DNA of 64,000 nt from Betaproteobacteria bacterium Ga0077540. Its GTDB lineage: Bacteria; Pseudomonadota; Gammaproteobacteria; Burkholderiales; Methylophilaceae. Shown here in pieces: positions 18,167 through 27,286 of this stretch. The DNA lies in contig LNEP01000001.1 of the NCBI GenBank assembly GCA_001464125.1, forward strand, positions 405,935 through 469,934, read 5' to 3'. Each line of letters begins with the position of its first letter. Position 1 is the first letter of the stretch. The notes below the pieces were generated by a model. That model was not told the DNA's origin, made no database searches, and saw only the letters and a program-made list of their open reading frames with translations. The position numbers and the translations under genes were made by a program.

Positions 18167-19363
18167 TTAATTAAAAGCTTGTTGTATACGTGTGCCTGCC
18201 TCTACGCATTCTTCAAGTGATGCCACCAAGGCCATACGAATAAATCCTTGTCCTGGGTTAACCCCATGGGCTTCTCTCGCTAAAAAGCTGCCTGGCAACA
18301 CGGTGATATTTAAATCACGGTAAAGCTGCACGGCCATATCGGTATCTTGTTGTTGAGTTTGCACCCATAGGTAAAACGCTGCATCCGGTTTTGTAGTCTT
18401 CCAAACCGCATTCAACATCGGCGTAACCGTATTAAATTTTTCGGCATACAATCTGCGGTTTTCAATCACATGCGCTTCATCATTCCAAGCAGCGATGGAT
18501 GCAGATTGCACTGCAGGGTTCATGGCGCAGCCGTGGTAGGTGCGATATAAGGCAAATTGTTTGATGATGTTTTTGTCGCCTGCGACAAAGCCGGAGCGCA
18601 TGCCAGGCACGTTAGACCGTTTGGATAAGGAACTGAAAACTACTAGGTTGGTGTAGTCTCGGCCTAGTAAATGCGCTGCTTGCAGCGCACCAAGTGGCGG
18701 GTTGCCTTCTTCAAAGTAAATTTCTGAATAGCATTCGTCCGCGGCAATCACAAAGCCATAACGGTCGGATAGCTCAAAAATGGTTTTCCATTGCGTTAGT
18801 GTCATCACCTTGCCAGAAGGGTTGCCAGGGCTACAGACATAGGCTAATTGAGTGCGGCCCAACACGTCTGCAGGTACGCTTTCAAAATCCATCACATGGT
18901 CTTGCTCGGCAACTTCGCTAGGCAAGGTGTTTAAAAAGTAAGGCGTTGCACCCGCTAAAAAGGCAGCGCCTTCATAGATTTGATAAAACGGGTTAGGGGA
19001 TATCACCACAGGATTTGGTTTAGAACCATCAATGACCACTTGTGCAAACGCGAACAAAGCCTCTCGGCTTCCTGTCACAGGTAAGATTGCGGTTTCTGGA
19101 TTGAGTGCTGGAATGTTGTAGCGACGCGTTATCCAATTCGAAATCGCCTCTCTTAAGGCCAAAACGCCAATAGTCGTGGGATAATTAGCCAAGCCGGCTA
19201 TATTCTGAATAAGTGCATCCTGAATTAACTTAGGTGTGGCATGTTTGGGCTCACCAATCGATAAATTAATCGGTTTAAGTGCGGGATTGGGGGTAATACC
19301 TTGAAACAAATCGCGCAATCGTTGAAACGGGTAGGGCTGGAGTAACTGTAAATGTGGGTTCAT
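18167..19363 (-). CDS. dapC: N-succinyldiaminopimelate aminotransferase
   Basis: PLP-dependent class I aminotransferase of the lysine/diaminopimelate pathway, giving N-succinyl-LL-diaminopimelate. Visible: opening MNPHLQLLQPYPFQRL, INLSIGEPKHATP, LANYPTTIGVLALREAI, VCSPGNPSGKVM, AADECYSEIYF and the PLP lysine in VVFSSLSKRSNVPGMRSGF, with a final ALVASLEECVEAG. The 398 residues match the betaproteobacterial DapC type. Divergent from the DMT transporter gene, with starts only about 14 bp apart. Confidence 0.9.
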   Translation of the reverse strand: MNPHLQLLQPYPFQRLRDLFQGITPNPALKPINLSIGEPKHATPKLIQDALIQNIAGLANYPTTIGVLALREAISNWITRRYNIPALNPETAILPVTGSREALFAFAQVVIDGSKPNPVVISPNPFYQIYEGAAFLAGATPYFLNTLPSEVAEQDHVMDFESVPADVLGRTQLAYVCSPGNPSGKVMTLTQWKTIFELSDRYGFVIAADECYSEIYFEEGNPPLGALQAAHLLGRDYTNLVVFSSLSKRSNVPGMRSGFVAGDKNIIKQFALYRTYHGCAMNPAVQSASIAAWNDEAHVIENRRLYAEKFNTVTPMLNAVWKTTKPDAAFYLWVQTQQQDTDMAVQLYRDLNITVLPGSFLAREAHGVNPGQGFIRMALVASLEECVEAGTRIQQAFN

Positions 19364-19377
19364 AGGTGCGTATTATA

Positions 19378-20274
19378 GTGAGCAATAACAATAAACAAAA
19401 CTTTTTTGCAGTGTTTGGCCTGCTATTTGGCGCGGTGTGCTGGGGGATTATTTGGTACCCATATCGCCTGATGGCAGACGCCGGCTTTTCCGGTGTGGTG
19501 TCGAGTTTTTACACTTACAGTATTGCGGTCCTGGTTGGGTGCTTGATCTTTGCTAAGCGTTGGCGCGGCGTGTTGGCCTTGCCAAAATCCGCTATCTTTT
19601 TATGCTTAGCTGCCGGTTGGACCAATTTGAGTTATGTGCTGGCCGTGATTGATGGTGAAGTGATGCGCGTGATGTTGCTGTTTTACCTCTCGCCATTATG
19701 GACACTTGTTCTTGCGCATTATTGGCTGAAAGAGCCATTTCACCGTTTGGGCATTATTGCAATTGTAGTGTCACTCTTGGGAGCGCTCATCATGTTGCAT
19801 GATTTTGGTAGTGGCAACTGGCCTATCCCGCGCAATCAGGCAGAATGGCTTGCGTTGTCGTCCGGGATGGGATTCTCGCTCACCAATGTAATGACCAGAC
19901 ATGCAACCTATTTGAGCGTACAAGCTAAATCAATGCTGGTTTGGGTAGGGGTATCTGGCATGGCATTAGTACTATTACCCCTGATGGGGCAAACTGTACC
20001 AGCCGTTAGCGTTTTTGATGCAACGCAATGGCAACTCATGGTATTGATTGCCGCACTTCTGATGGCGGCTACCGTGTTTGTACAATATGGCGTGACCAAA
20101 ATTACTGCTATGCGTGCTTCTGTATTGTTCTTGTTTGAGTTGGTGGTGGCAGCCGTGGCCTCATACTATTTGGCGAATGAGGCCATGACTTGGAACGAAT
20201 GGCTGGGTGGTGCCCTTATTATTGCTGCCGCGTTGATTTCGGCACGGCAGCATAGCGCAGTGGAACAGGGTTAA
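19378..20274 (+). CDS. DMT/EamA family transporter
   Basis: Inner-membrane drug/metabolite transporter with two EamA repeats and about ten transmembrane helices across 299 residues. The first helix contains FGLLFGAVCWGIIWYPYRL and the second repeat ends FLFELVVAAVASYYLANE. Substrate unknown; members of the family export amino acids or other small metabolites. GTG 19378 has AGGTG 9 nt upstream and is preferred over GTG 19366. The gene is divergent from dapC, and the control regions overlap almost completely. Confidence 0.85.
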   Translation: MSNNNKQNFFAVFGLLFGAVCWGIIWYPYRLMADAGFSGVVSSFYTYSIAVLVGCLIFAKRWRGVLALPKSAIFLCLAAGWTNLSYVLAVIDGEVMRVMLLFYLSPLWTLVLAHYWLKEPFHRLGIIAIVVSLLGALIMLHDFGSGNWPIPRNQAEWLALSSGMGFSLTNVMTRHATYLSVQAKSMLVWVGVSGMALVLLPLMGQTVPAVSVFDATQWQLMVLIAALLMAATVFVQYGVTKITAMRASVLFLFELVVAAVASYYLANEAMTWNEWLGGALIIAAALISARQHSAVEQG

Positions 20275-20276
20275 GC

Positions 20277-21362
20277 CTAAAAGCTTTTGTTACTTTCTGC
20301 CGCAAAACGGATTTTGAGTGATAAATCGTTACGTGAGTCAGCATTGGCCAATGCATTTTCTTCGTCAATTTTGCCGTTTGCATATAAACGGAACAGTGAC
20401 TGGTCAAACGTGTTCATGCCGATGTCGTTATTGTCCGCCATGATGTCTTTGATTTCACCCAGTTTTTGCTTTTGAATCAACTCGGATACATAAGGGGTAT
20501 TAATCAATATCTCGCTAGCAGCAACGCGTTTCTGTGATTTGGCTGAGACTAAACGTTGCGAAATGATACCCACCAAGTTGAGTGAAACGCTCAACAACAA
20601 ACCTTGTTTAATTTCAGGTGGGAAGAACGAAATAATGCGCTCCAGCGCTTGGTTAGCGTTATTGGCATGCAAGGTAGCCAAGCATAAATGGCCAGTTTCT
20701 GCATAGGCCATGGCCAGTTTCATGCCTTCCATATCACGAATCTCACCAATCAGAATCACATCTGGTGCTTGGCGCATGGCGTTTTTAAGCGCGTTGTCAA
20801 ACGAAAGGGTATCAATACCCACTTCGCGTTGATTCAAAATCGATTTTTTATGCTGGTAAATAAACTCAATGGGGTCTTCCACGGTAATGATATGCCCAGT
20901 GGCATTTTCATTACGGTAGTCAATCATGGAGGCTAGGGTGGTGGATTTACCTGAACCCGTAGCACCCACCATCAACAGCAGACCGCGCTTACGCATAATC
21001 AAGTCTTTAAGTACCGGCGGCAAGCCTAGCTGATCAAAGGTGGGGATTTCTGTTTTGATGTGGCGGATGACCATCGCCACTTCACCGCGTTGTTTAAACA
21101 CGTTGACGCGGAAGCGTCCAATATCGGTCTTGCTGATGGCAAAATTACACTCCAGTGTTCTTTCGAACTCTTGGATTTGCTCTTCGTTCATCAAGGAATA
21201 AGCAATTTCCTTAATCATGCCAGGGCCCATGATTTGGGCGTTGATGGGAAGATTTTCACCTTCGATATCGATATGAATTGCGGTGTTGGTACTAAAGAAA
21301 ATATCTGAAGCGCCTTTATCGACCATGAATTTCAATACAGGTGAGATATCAATGACAGCCAT
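20277..21362 (-). CDS. pilU: Type IV pilus retraction ATPase PilU
   Basis: Hexameric secretion-type ATPase, an accessory to PilT in pulling back type IV pili. Motifs: GASDIFF near the N-terminus, Walker A MVGATGSGKSTTLASMIDY, HIITVEDPIEFIYQHKKS with the Asp box, Walker B DVILIGEIRDMEGM, ATLHANNANQALERIISFFP. HKKSILNQREVGIDT and the NANQALERI block fit PilU better than PilT. Its usual partner pilT is not in the window. It ends 2 bp from the DMT gene end (convergent). Confidence 0.92.
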   Translation of the reverse strand: MAVIDISPVLKFMVDKGASDIFFSTNTAIHIDIEGENLPINAQIMGPGMIKEIAYSLMNEEQIQEFERTLECNFAISKTDIGRFRVNVFKQRGEVAMVIRHIKTEIPTFDQLGLPPVLKDLIMRKRGLLLMVGATGSGKSTTLASMIDYRNENATGHIITVEDPIEFIYQHKKSILNQREVGIDTLSFDNALKNAMRQAPDVILIGEIRDMEGMKLAMAYAETGHLCLATLHANNANQALERIISFFPPEIKQGLLLSVSLNLVGIISQRLVSAKSQKRVAASEILINTPYVSELIQKQKLGEIKDIMADNNDIGMNTFDQSLFRLYANGKIDEENALANADSRNDLSLKIRFAAESNKSF

Positions 21363-21415
21363 GTTGCCCCTAACTTATGCTTACTTTTGTGACGATATAG
21401 TCCGTGTATTAATGC

Positions 21416-23212
21416 TCACGGAATTTTATTATAAACGTGAATATACGCAGTTTCTAAGCCTTGCACAAACCCCTTGGGGTTAAACAGTTGCGATTTACGT
21501 GATTGCAGTTGCGTTTTGATGTTATTTAACAGCGTACGGTCTTTGGCAAGCAACTCTGCACGCGCCACATAAGTATCCAAATTATGGGTAATTAAGCTAT
21601 CTAACTCTAATCTGTTTAATAGGCTAGCCGCTACGCGTGACGGAAATGTTTCACCCATGCAGGTTAATACTGGTACATCCATCCATAAGGCATCACTGGC
21701 GGTGGTGTGCGCGTTATAGGGCAGGGTGTCTAAAAACAAATCGGCATGAGTATGGCGAGCTAAATGTGCCTCTATGGGTACTCTGGGGGCAAAAATAATA
21801 CGATGTTCAGACACATCGGCTTGTTTGGCATAGCTAAGTAAATTGGCTTTTGCCCATGGGTTGCATTCTAGTAACCACAATACACTGTTTGGTACTTGCT
21901 TAAGCAGTTGCATCCAAGTGGCAAATATTGCCTCTGTGATTTTGAAGGTTTGGTTAAAGCTACAGAATACAAACGCATCCTCAGGAAGCCCTAATGCAGC
22001 TTTGCTAGGTGTGTCTAATAGTGGTCGTTGCGCATTATTGGGCTGATAGCATGGCAAATACAGGCATTGCTCAGCAAACTGCCCAGCGTCTGGCGCAATT
22101 GTTTTGTCCACTAAAATATAATCAAACACGGAACCTTGTTTAAGTTTACCCATGGTGCCTGGGTAGCCCAACCAGTTAATACTAATGGGGGCAGGTTTTA
22201 GCGTAACGATACTTGTGCGACTATGCTTAGTGTAGCCCGTTAGATCCACCAAGATATCAATGCCGTCCGCTTGTATCTTTGCTGCAGCCTGAGGGTCTGA
22301 CCACTGGCGAATGTCCACAAAGTGATCGACATTGGCAGCGATTTGTTGACGTTCCGCGCTGTTGTCGTCTGGCCCATAGCTGTAGGCATAAATCTCAAAT
22401 TGCGTTCTATCATGGCTGGCTAAAAGCTCGGTGATTAGAAAGGCTAACGGATGCAGCCTGAAATCGGCAGATAAATAAGCCACCTTAATCTTTGTGTTAG
22501 ATGGTTTTATGCCCGAATGACTTGCTGTTGACTTTGGTACTGCCTGCAGATGACCAAATTGTTGTTGCGCCCATTGGCTTGCACACTGCAATTGCTCTTG
22601 CGCTGTGGTATCTGGCATGGCGAGCAGTGCAAAAGGGGCGATTTGTGCGTTGGGGTCACGTTTTAATACATTTCTTAACTGTGCAATTTCTTCATTTAAT
22701 CCATGCCAATCGCATGTATGCTGCTTTTGATGAATCAGGTGCGTCAAGGCATGGTGTAAAGTGGGTTGTATGGCAAGCGCCTGTTTGTAGCAATCAATCG
22801 CTTCATCCAGTTGCCCTAAATCACGCAGGGCATTCCCCAAGTTATTGTAGGCATCAGCATCATGGGGTTGATACTGCAAGGATAACCTAAAATGCTTAAC
22901 AGCATTTTTGGCTTGGCCCAGAGCAATATAAGCATTACCCAGATTGTAGTGCGCAGCTGCGTTATCCACTTGGATGTGGATACATTGCATGAAGTAATCC
23001 GCTGCTTGCGTAAAACGTTGTGCTGCAGTCTCGGTATTGCCTAATTGCAACAATATTTGCGGATGGTTCGGTGCCAGCTTCAATGCTTGTTTATATGCCT
23101 GCAAAGCCGCTTCGGTGTCATTGTGCGCTAAATATTGCCCGCCAAGTTCATAATAAAGCCCTGGGTCGTTGGGTGTTTGCTTGATTGCTTGTAATAGTTG
23201 TTGAATTTGCAT
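21416..23212 (-). CDS. TPR protein with GT41 (SPINDLY/OGT-like) glycosyltransferase domain
   Basis: Predicted cytoplasmic protein O-glycosyltransferase. About five TPR repeats fill residues 1-165 (for example AAAHYNLGNAYIALGQAKNAV and DADAYNNLGNALRDLGQLDEA). The C-terminal SPINDLY/GT41 part begins KIKVAYLSADFRLHPLAFL and includes ISINWLGYPGTMG, FVFCSFNQTFKITEAIFATW, HRIIFAPRVP and LDTLPYNAHTTASDALWMDVPVLT, the last being the sugar-nucleotide binding signature. Its 598 residues fit bacterial flagellin or adhesin glycosylators such as HMW1C relatives. It lies next to pilU and mnmC; a target such as pilin is only a guess. A second paralogue begins at 53432. Confidence 0.88.
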   Translation of the reverse strand: MQIQQLLQAIKQTPNDPGLYYELGGQYLAHNDTEAALQAYKQALKLAPNHPQILLQLGNTETAAQRFTQAADYFMQCIHIQVDNAAAHYNLGNAYIALGQAKNAVKHFRLSLQYQPHDADAYNNLGNALRDLGQLDEAIDCYKQALAIQPTLHHALTHLIHQKQHTCDWHGLNEEIAQLRNVLKRDPNAQIAPFALLAMPDTTAQEQLQCASQWAQQQFGHLQAVPKSTASHSGIKPSNTKIKVAYLSADFRLHPLAFLITELLASHDRTQFEIYAYSYGPDDNSAERQQIAANVDHFVDIRQWSDPQAAAKIQADGIDILVDLTGYTKHSRTSIVTLKPAPISINWLGYPGTMGKLKQGSVFDYILVDKTIAPDAGQFAEQCLYLPCYQPNNAQRPLLDTPSKAALGLPEDAFVFCSFNQTFKITEAIFATWMQLLKQVPNSVLWLLECNPWAKANLLSYAKQADVSEHRIIFAPRVPIEAHLARHTHADLFLDTLPYNAHTTASDALWMDVPVLTCMGETFPSRVAASLLNRLELDSLITHNLDTYVARAELLAKDRTLLNNIKTQLQSRKSQLFNPKGFVQGLETAYIHVYNKIP

Positions 23213-23226
23213 GCGATAAGTTTACC

Positions 23227-25179
23227 TTAAACGTTTAGATTAACCAGTCGCTTTAGCCCCAGTGTTTTTAGTAGAAAACGGTTTGCATCAATTGCATGTG
23301 CAAGCGATAAAGCCACTGGCAGAGGATCACCGACCAACCTGCTTGCCAGCAGTTCTGCACACAATGGCGCAGTTGTGAGCCCTTTAGTACCATGCCCTAC
23401 ATTGACATAAAGACCACTATGCCAAGGCAGGTCTTGCGCAGATGTTTTATGTTTAGGTGGTGATGCAGTCAGCGCTGTTGCATTTAGCAGTTGACCGACT
23501 AAAGGCAAGTAATCTGGGGTGGCACATCTTAATGCAGCTCGGCCTTGCAATGGCTGATGTTTTAACCCCACAAGTTGTGGTGACATATGCGCTAGCATGT
23601 CGATATTGCTTAGGTTATCTGCCTCTCTTATATCAAGGCTTGTATCTTGATTGTCAAATGTTGCGCCCACACAATGTGAGCCTTGTATGGCGGGTGTAAG
23701 GTAGCCCTCCGTACACAACACAGTCTTCAGTGATGCGCTTTGTGGGTTGGCAGAAACTGTAGTCATTTGCCCGCGTACCGCGCTAATTGGCAAATGGGCA
23801 GCAGGCGCTAATTGTAGGGCTTCATTTGCGTTTGCAATCACCACTGCATCTGCGCTTAAAGTCTGACCTTGCTGTGTATGAATCTGCCATTCAAGTTGCT
23901 GTTTTGTGAGTTGTGCTACACATGCTTGAGTAAGCACAGTGATATTAGTGTGCTGTAGCAATGTCCGACAGAATGCTTGAGGGCTTATCCATCCTGCATT
24001 TGGAAAATACAAGCCAGCATGCGAGAGTGGCACGCCCGCCAATGCGGATGCCTCTGATGCATCCACGTAACGCCCAATTTCTGAATCTAGGTCACGCTTT
24101 GCGATTGCTTCAATTCGGGCGGTCTCTCTTGTATTGAAAGCTAATTGTAATAGACCACAACGTCCTAAATCGGGGTGCTCAAGTCCCAGTTGCGTTAATA
24201 AACGCAACGTATAGAGGTAACTGCTTAAAGCGATTGCATCTGCAGTATTAGGATTAGCCGCTAAACGTGGGTAAAGCACACCCACAGGGTTACCAGACGC
24301 TTCTTGCGCCACGGTTGCATGACGCTCTAGCAACGTGACTTTAATACCGCGATTTGCCAAAGCATAAGCGGTAGCGCAGCCTGCAATTCCACCGCCAATA
24401 ATCGCCACAGTGTTTGGCGATGGGTTAGCTTTAAGCGTATTTTCACTTGAAAAATGGCCATAGAGCATTTCACGTTTTTTGCCATAGCCAGTGGCTTTAT
24501 TAACAGCAAACCCATGCGCAATTAAGGCTCGCCTAACTACGCCAGCGCTGGTAAAAGTGGCAAAAGTGGTTGTATTGTGCGATAAACGCGCCATGTGCGT
24601 AAATAGGGCTGGTGCCCACATTTCAGGGTTCTTGGCAGGTGCAAATCCATCCAAAAACCAGGCATCAACAGGGGTTTGAATTTCTGGCAGGCAGGACTGA
24701 ATATCGCCGATATGCAGTGTGAATACAATACGACCTGAGAACAGTGAAAAGCGATGTACGCCTTCAGACAGCGCAGAATATTGCGCTAACAATGCTTGTG
24801 AAACGTTGGCTAAATCACTCCAAATGGCATGCGCTTGTTGCATCTGCGCTAAGGTGAGTGGATATTTTTCTGAGCTGATAAAGTGTAAACTTGCTGTACT
24901 TGGCGCAGTGCTTAACCATAATTGGCATGCACATAAAAAATTTAAACCGGTGCCAAAACCTGTTTCTGCAATGGTAAAGGAGGGTTGGCTTAAATGCTGC
25001 CAACGTTGTGCAAGTTGGTTGTGCTTGAGAAAGACATAGTCTGTTTCTAATAAGCCTTGCTGAGGGTTATCCGCGCTTGTCGAGAAATACACATCTTGAA
25101 AGCGTAATGAGTAAGGCTGACCATCGCGCCAATCTAATGTTTGGCTTGTTTTGTCTTGATTTTTTACAGTTGTGGACAT
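23227..25179 (-). CDS. mnmC: Bifunctional tRNA mnm5s2U34 methyltransferase / cmnm5s2U34 oxidoreductase
   Basis: Two-domain enzyme finishing mnm5s2U at tRNA wobble position 34. The N-terminal methyltransferase domain (about residues 1-235) has the opening LDWRDGQPYSLRFQDVYFS, ETGFGTGLNFL and WFLDGFAPAKNPEMW. The C-terminal FAD oxidoreductase (about 255-640) starts VAIIGGGIAGCATAYALANR and ends with GLYVNVGHGTKGLTTAPLCAELLA. Full family length (650 residues). It lies 59 bp downstream of the lipid operon on the same strand and may be read through from it. Confidence 0.95.
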   Translation of the reverse strand: MSTTVKNQDKTSQTLDWRDGQPYSLRFQDVYFSTSADNPQQGLLETDYVFLKHNQLAQRWQHLSQPSFTIAETGFGTGLNFLCACQLWLSTAPSTASLHFISSEKYPLTLAQMQQAHAIWSDLANVSQALLAQYSALSEGVHRFSLFSGRIVFTLHIGDIQSCLPEIQTPVDAWFLDGFAPAKNPEMWAPALFTHMARLSHNTTTFATFTSAGVVRRALIAHGFAVNKATGYGKKREMLYGHFSSENTLKANPSPNTVAIIGGGIAGCATAYALANRGIKVTLLERHATVAQEASGNPVGVLYPRLAANPNTADAIALSSYLYTLRLLTQLGLEHPDLGRCGLLQLAFNTRETARIEAIAKRDLDSEIGRYVDASEASALAGVPLSHAGLYFPNAGWISPQAFCRTLLQHTNITVLTQACVAQLTKQQLEWQIHTQQGQTLSADAVVIANANEALQLAPAAHLPISAVRGQMTTVSANPQSASLKTVLCTEGYLTPAIQGSHCVGATFDNQDTSLDIREADNLSNIDMLAHMSPQLVGLKHQPLQGRAALRCATPDYLPLVGQLLNATALTASPPKHKTSAQDLPWHSGLYVNVGHGTKGLTTAPLCAELLASRLVGDPLPVALSLAHAIDANRFLLKTLGLKRLVNLNV

Positions 25180-25238
25180 GTCGGCCAGTATAGCAACTTA
25201 GCCTTGTTGATAGGCAGTTTGTGCTAGCTTGGTGATGC

Positions 25239-26510
25239 TTAATTGCGAACTGTAGCGCGTCTATTGTCCGGTTTAGCTAACAGCAAATGGACATCACCCA
25301 GCGCGCGTTCAGCAAAGCCACCTTCGCAGTAACATAAATAGAATTCCCACATTCTGATAAATTCCTCAGAATACCCAAGCTGGCGCACTTCTGCGAGTTT
25401 GGCAAAAAAGTTTTCTCGCCACATGCGTAGGGTAGTGGCGTAATGTGGGCCAATATCCTCTAGATCGTATAAACGCATATCTGTGTTACGCGTAATGCTT
25501 TGCAACATGGCGGTATTGGATGGAATATTTGAACCAGGGAAAATATATCGTTGGATAAAATCTACGGATTGAATGGCTTGCGCATAGCGCTGATCTGCAA
25601 TGGTGATGGCTTGAATCAGCGCTAAGCCGTCTGGCTTAAGCAGGCTGCTGACTTTGGCAAAGTAGGTATCGTAAAACTGATGCCCCACTGCTTCAATCAT
25701 CTCAATCGATACCAACTTATCGTAAGTCCTAGTTAAATGGCGATAATCTTCCAGCAACAGGGTGATGCGGTCTTGCAGATTATCGGCTTCCACACGCGAC
25801 TTAGCCAGTGCATACTGCTGCTGGGAAATCGTGGTGGTGGTGACTTTGCAACCGTAATGTTTGGCTGCATAGATAGCAAAACCACCCCAACCGGTACCAA
25901 TCTCAATCACATGGTCAGTTGGTTTCAAATCCAGCTTGTCGCAAATCGTTTTTAACTTGAGCTCCGAAGCTTGTTTAAGCGTATGTGTCTCAGCATTAAA
26001 CATGGCGCTGGAGTACATCATGGTGTCATCTAAAAACAATGCAAACATGGCATTACCCAAATCATAGTGGGCAGCAATATTCTTGCGGCTACCCTCGGTA
26101 GTATTGCTGTTGAGCCAATGCAGTAGCTTCAATAATGGTTTGCTCAGCCATTGGTAACCACCTTCTAAGCTATCCATTACCTGCTGATTAACAGCCATCA
26201 AACGTACCACATTGGTCAGGTTATCCGTTGTCCAATAGCCCAACATATATGCCTCGCCGGCGCCTATGCTACCTCCAAAGGCAATCTCGCCATAAAAGCG
26301 TGGGTCATGCACATGAATGATGACTTGGATTTGCTCAGATTGCCCAAAGCAATGTTTCTCTGCGCCATCAATCAGCGTGAGTTGCCCAGTGCGGATGCCT
26401 TGCAGGCGTTTGAGAATTTGTGATTTAGCCAAATCTGCCACCCATTTGGCGCGGCTTTTCGCTTTAAGTGGGGTGGTCAAGGTTTCTTGCAATTGCGTTT
26501 GGGTCGTCAT
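25239..26510 (-). CDS. cfa: Cyclopropane-fatty-acyl-phospholipid synthase (copy 1, last gene of the operon)
   Basis: SAM-dependent methyltransferase that adds a methylene bridge to unsaturated phospholipid chains at the inner membrane. Visible: HYDLGNAMFALFLDDTMMYSS substrate region, SAM motif VIEIGTGWGGFAIYAAKHYG (about residues 195-215), SIEMIEAVGHQFYDTYF and a C-terminal LRMWRENFFAKL block. The 423 residues match bacterial CFA synthases. It begins 2 nt after the DUF1365 stop. A second, more distant member heads the same operon, so one of the two may methylate rather than cyclopropanate. Confidence 0.93.
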   Translation of the reverse strand: MTTQTQLQETLTTPLKAKSRAKWVADLAKSQILKRLQGIRTGQLTLIDGAEKHCFGQSEQIQVIIHVHDPRFYGEIAFGGSIGAGEAYMLGYWTTDNLTNVVRLMAVNQQVMDSLEGGYQWLSKPLLKLLHWLNSNTTEGSRKNIAAHYDLGNAMFALFLDDTMMYSSAMFNAETHTLKQASELKLKTICDKLDLKPTDHVIEIGTGWGGFAIYAAKHYGCKVTTTTISQQQYALAKSRVEADNLQDRITLLLEDYRHLTRTYDKLVSIEMIEAVGHQFYDTYFAKVSSLLKPDGLALIQAITIADQRYAQAIQSVDFIQRYIFPGSNIPSNTAMLQSITRNTDMRLYDLEDIGPHYATTLRMWRENFFAKLAEVRQLGYSEEFIRMWEFYLCYCEGGFAERALGDVHLLLAKPDNRRATVRN

Positions 26511-26512
26511 AT

Positions 26513-27286
26513 TTATTTACTGACAGGGTTAGGATGTGAATAAAAAGGCACGCGCTTTAACCAAAGTTTGAGTGCATTCCAATAGATAGCAGCCACCACT
26601 TTCATGGTCATGAACGGATACTTCATCAATGTCCAATGCAGTTTGCTTGGGGTGATCGACTCTTTATGAAGGTTAAGCGTGGCATGAAACATGGTCTGAC
26701 CATCTTTAATGTTCTTCATGTGCACGAGTAGTTGTGTGTCATCAAGCTTAAAGCGCCAGTCGTACTCAATACCCATCGGCATAAAGGGGGAGACATGAAA
26801 CGCTTTGGAAAGTTTAAATACCGCCAAGCCATTGTGTTGTGAAGCTTGGTTTGATTTGGCTGCAAGTGAGTGCACATAGGCGTGATCTTCACCCCACGGG
26901 GTATTGGTGATGTGGCTCACAATGGCTTGTAACGTTTTGCCATCAGCCTCAAAACAATAATAAAAACTCACCGGGTTAAAGCAGTGTCCAAAATAACGCA
27001 TATTGGTCAGTAAGCGTATAGCCCCGCGCGGCGCATGCCCTGTGGCCTGTTCTACCAATTGACTAACGGCTTGTTTGAGGGGTAATGCAGGGTCGCCGTA
27101 ATAATCAGCGCGTTTAAACCATGCTAGATTAGGGGTTAAATACGACCACCAGCGTGTTTGGTCAAACAGGTGTGGCAGTTCGTCCAAATCAAGGTACATC
27201 ATAAACACACGGTAAGTAAAGCCATGTGGTTTGGGTGCAAAGCGTTGATGCGTAACTTGCCCTGTGTAAATGGCGCTAGCCTGCAT
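26513..27286 (-). CDS. DUF1365 family protein
   Basis: Conserved protein of unknown biochemistry that nearly always sits with CFA synthase and an FAD amine-oxidase-like gene. Typical block: AIYTGQVTHQRFAPKPHGFTYRVFMMYLDLDEL at the N-terminus (shown here in part: RFAPKPHGFTYRVFMMYLDL), then RLLTNMRYFGHCFNPVSFYYCF and VSHITNTPWGEDHAYV. The inner ATG 27286 overlaps the upstream gene by 11 nt and precedes the conserved start, so I chose it over 27325. A role in modifying unsaturated lipid chains is inferred from context. Confidence 0.9.
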   Translation of the reverse strand: MQASAIYTGQVTHQRFAPKPHGFTYRVFMMYLDLDELPHLFDQTRWWSYLTPNLAWFKRADYYGDPALPLKQAVSQLVEQATGHAPRGAIRLLTNMRYFGHCFNPVSFYYCFEADGKTLQAIVSHITNTPWGEDHAYVHSLAAKSNQASQHNGLAVFKLSKAFHVSPFMPMGIEYDWRFKLDDTQLLVHMKNIKDGQTMFHATLNLHKESITPSKLHWTLMKYPFMTMKVVAAIYWNALKLWLKRVPFYSHPNPVSK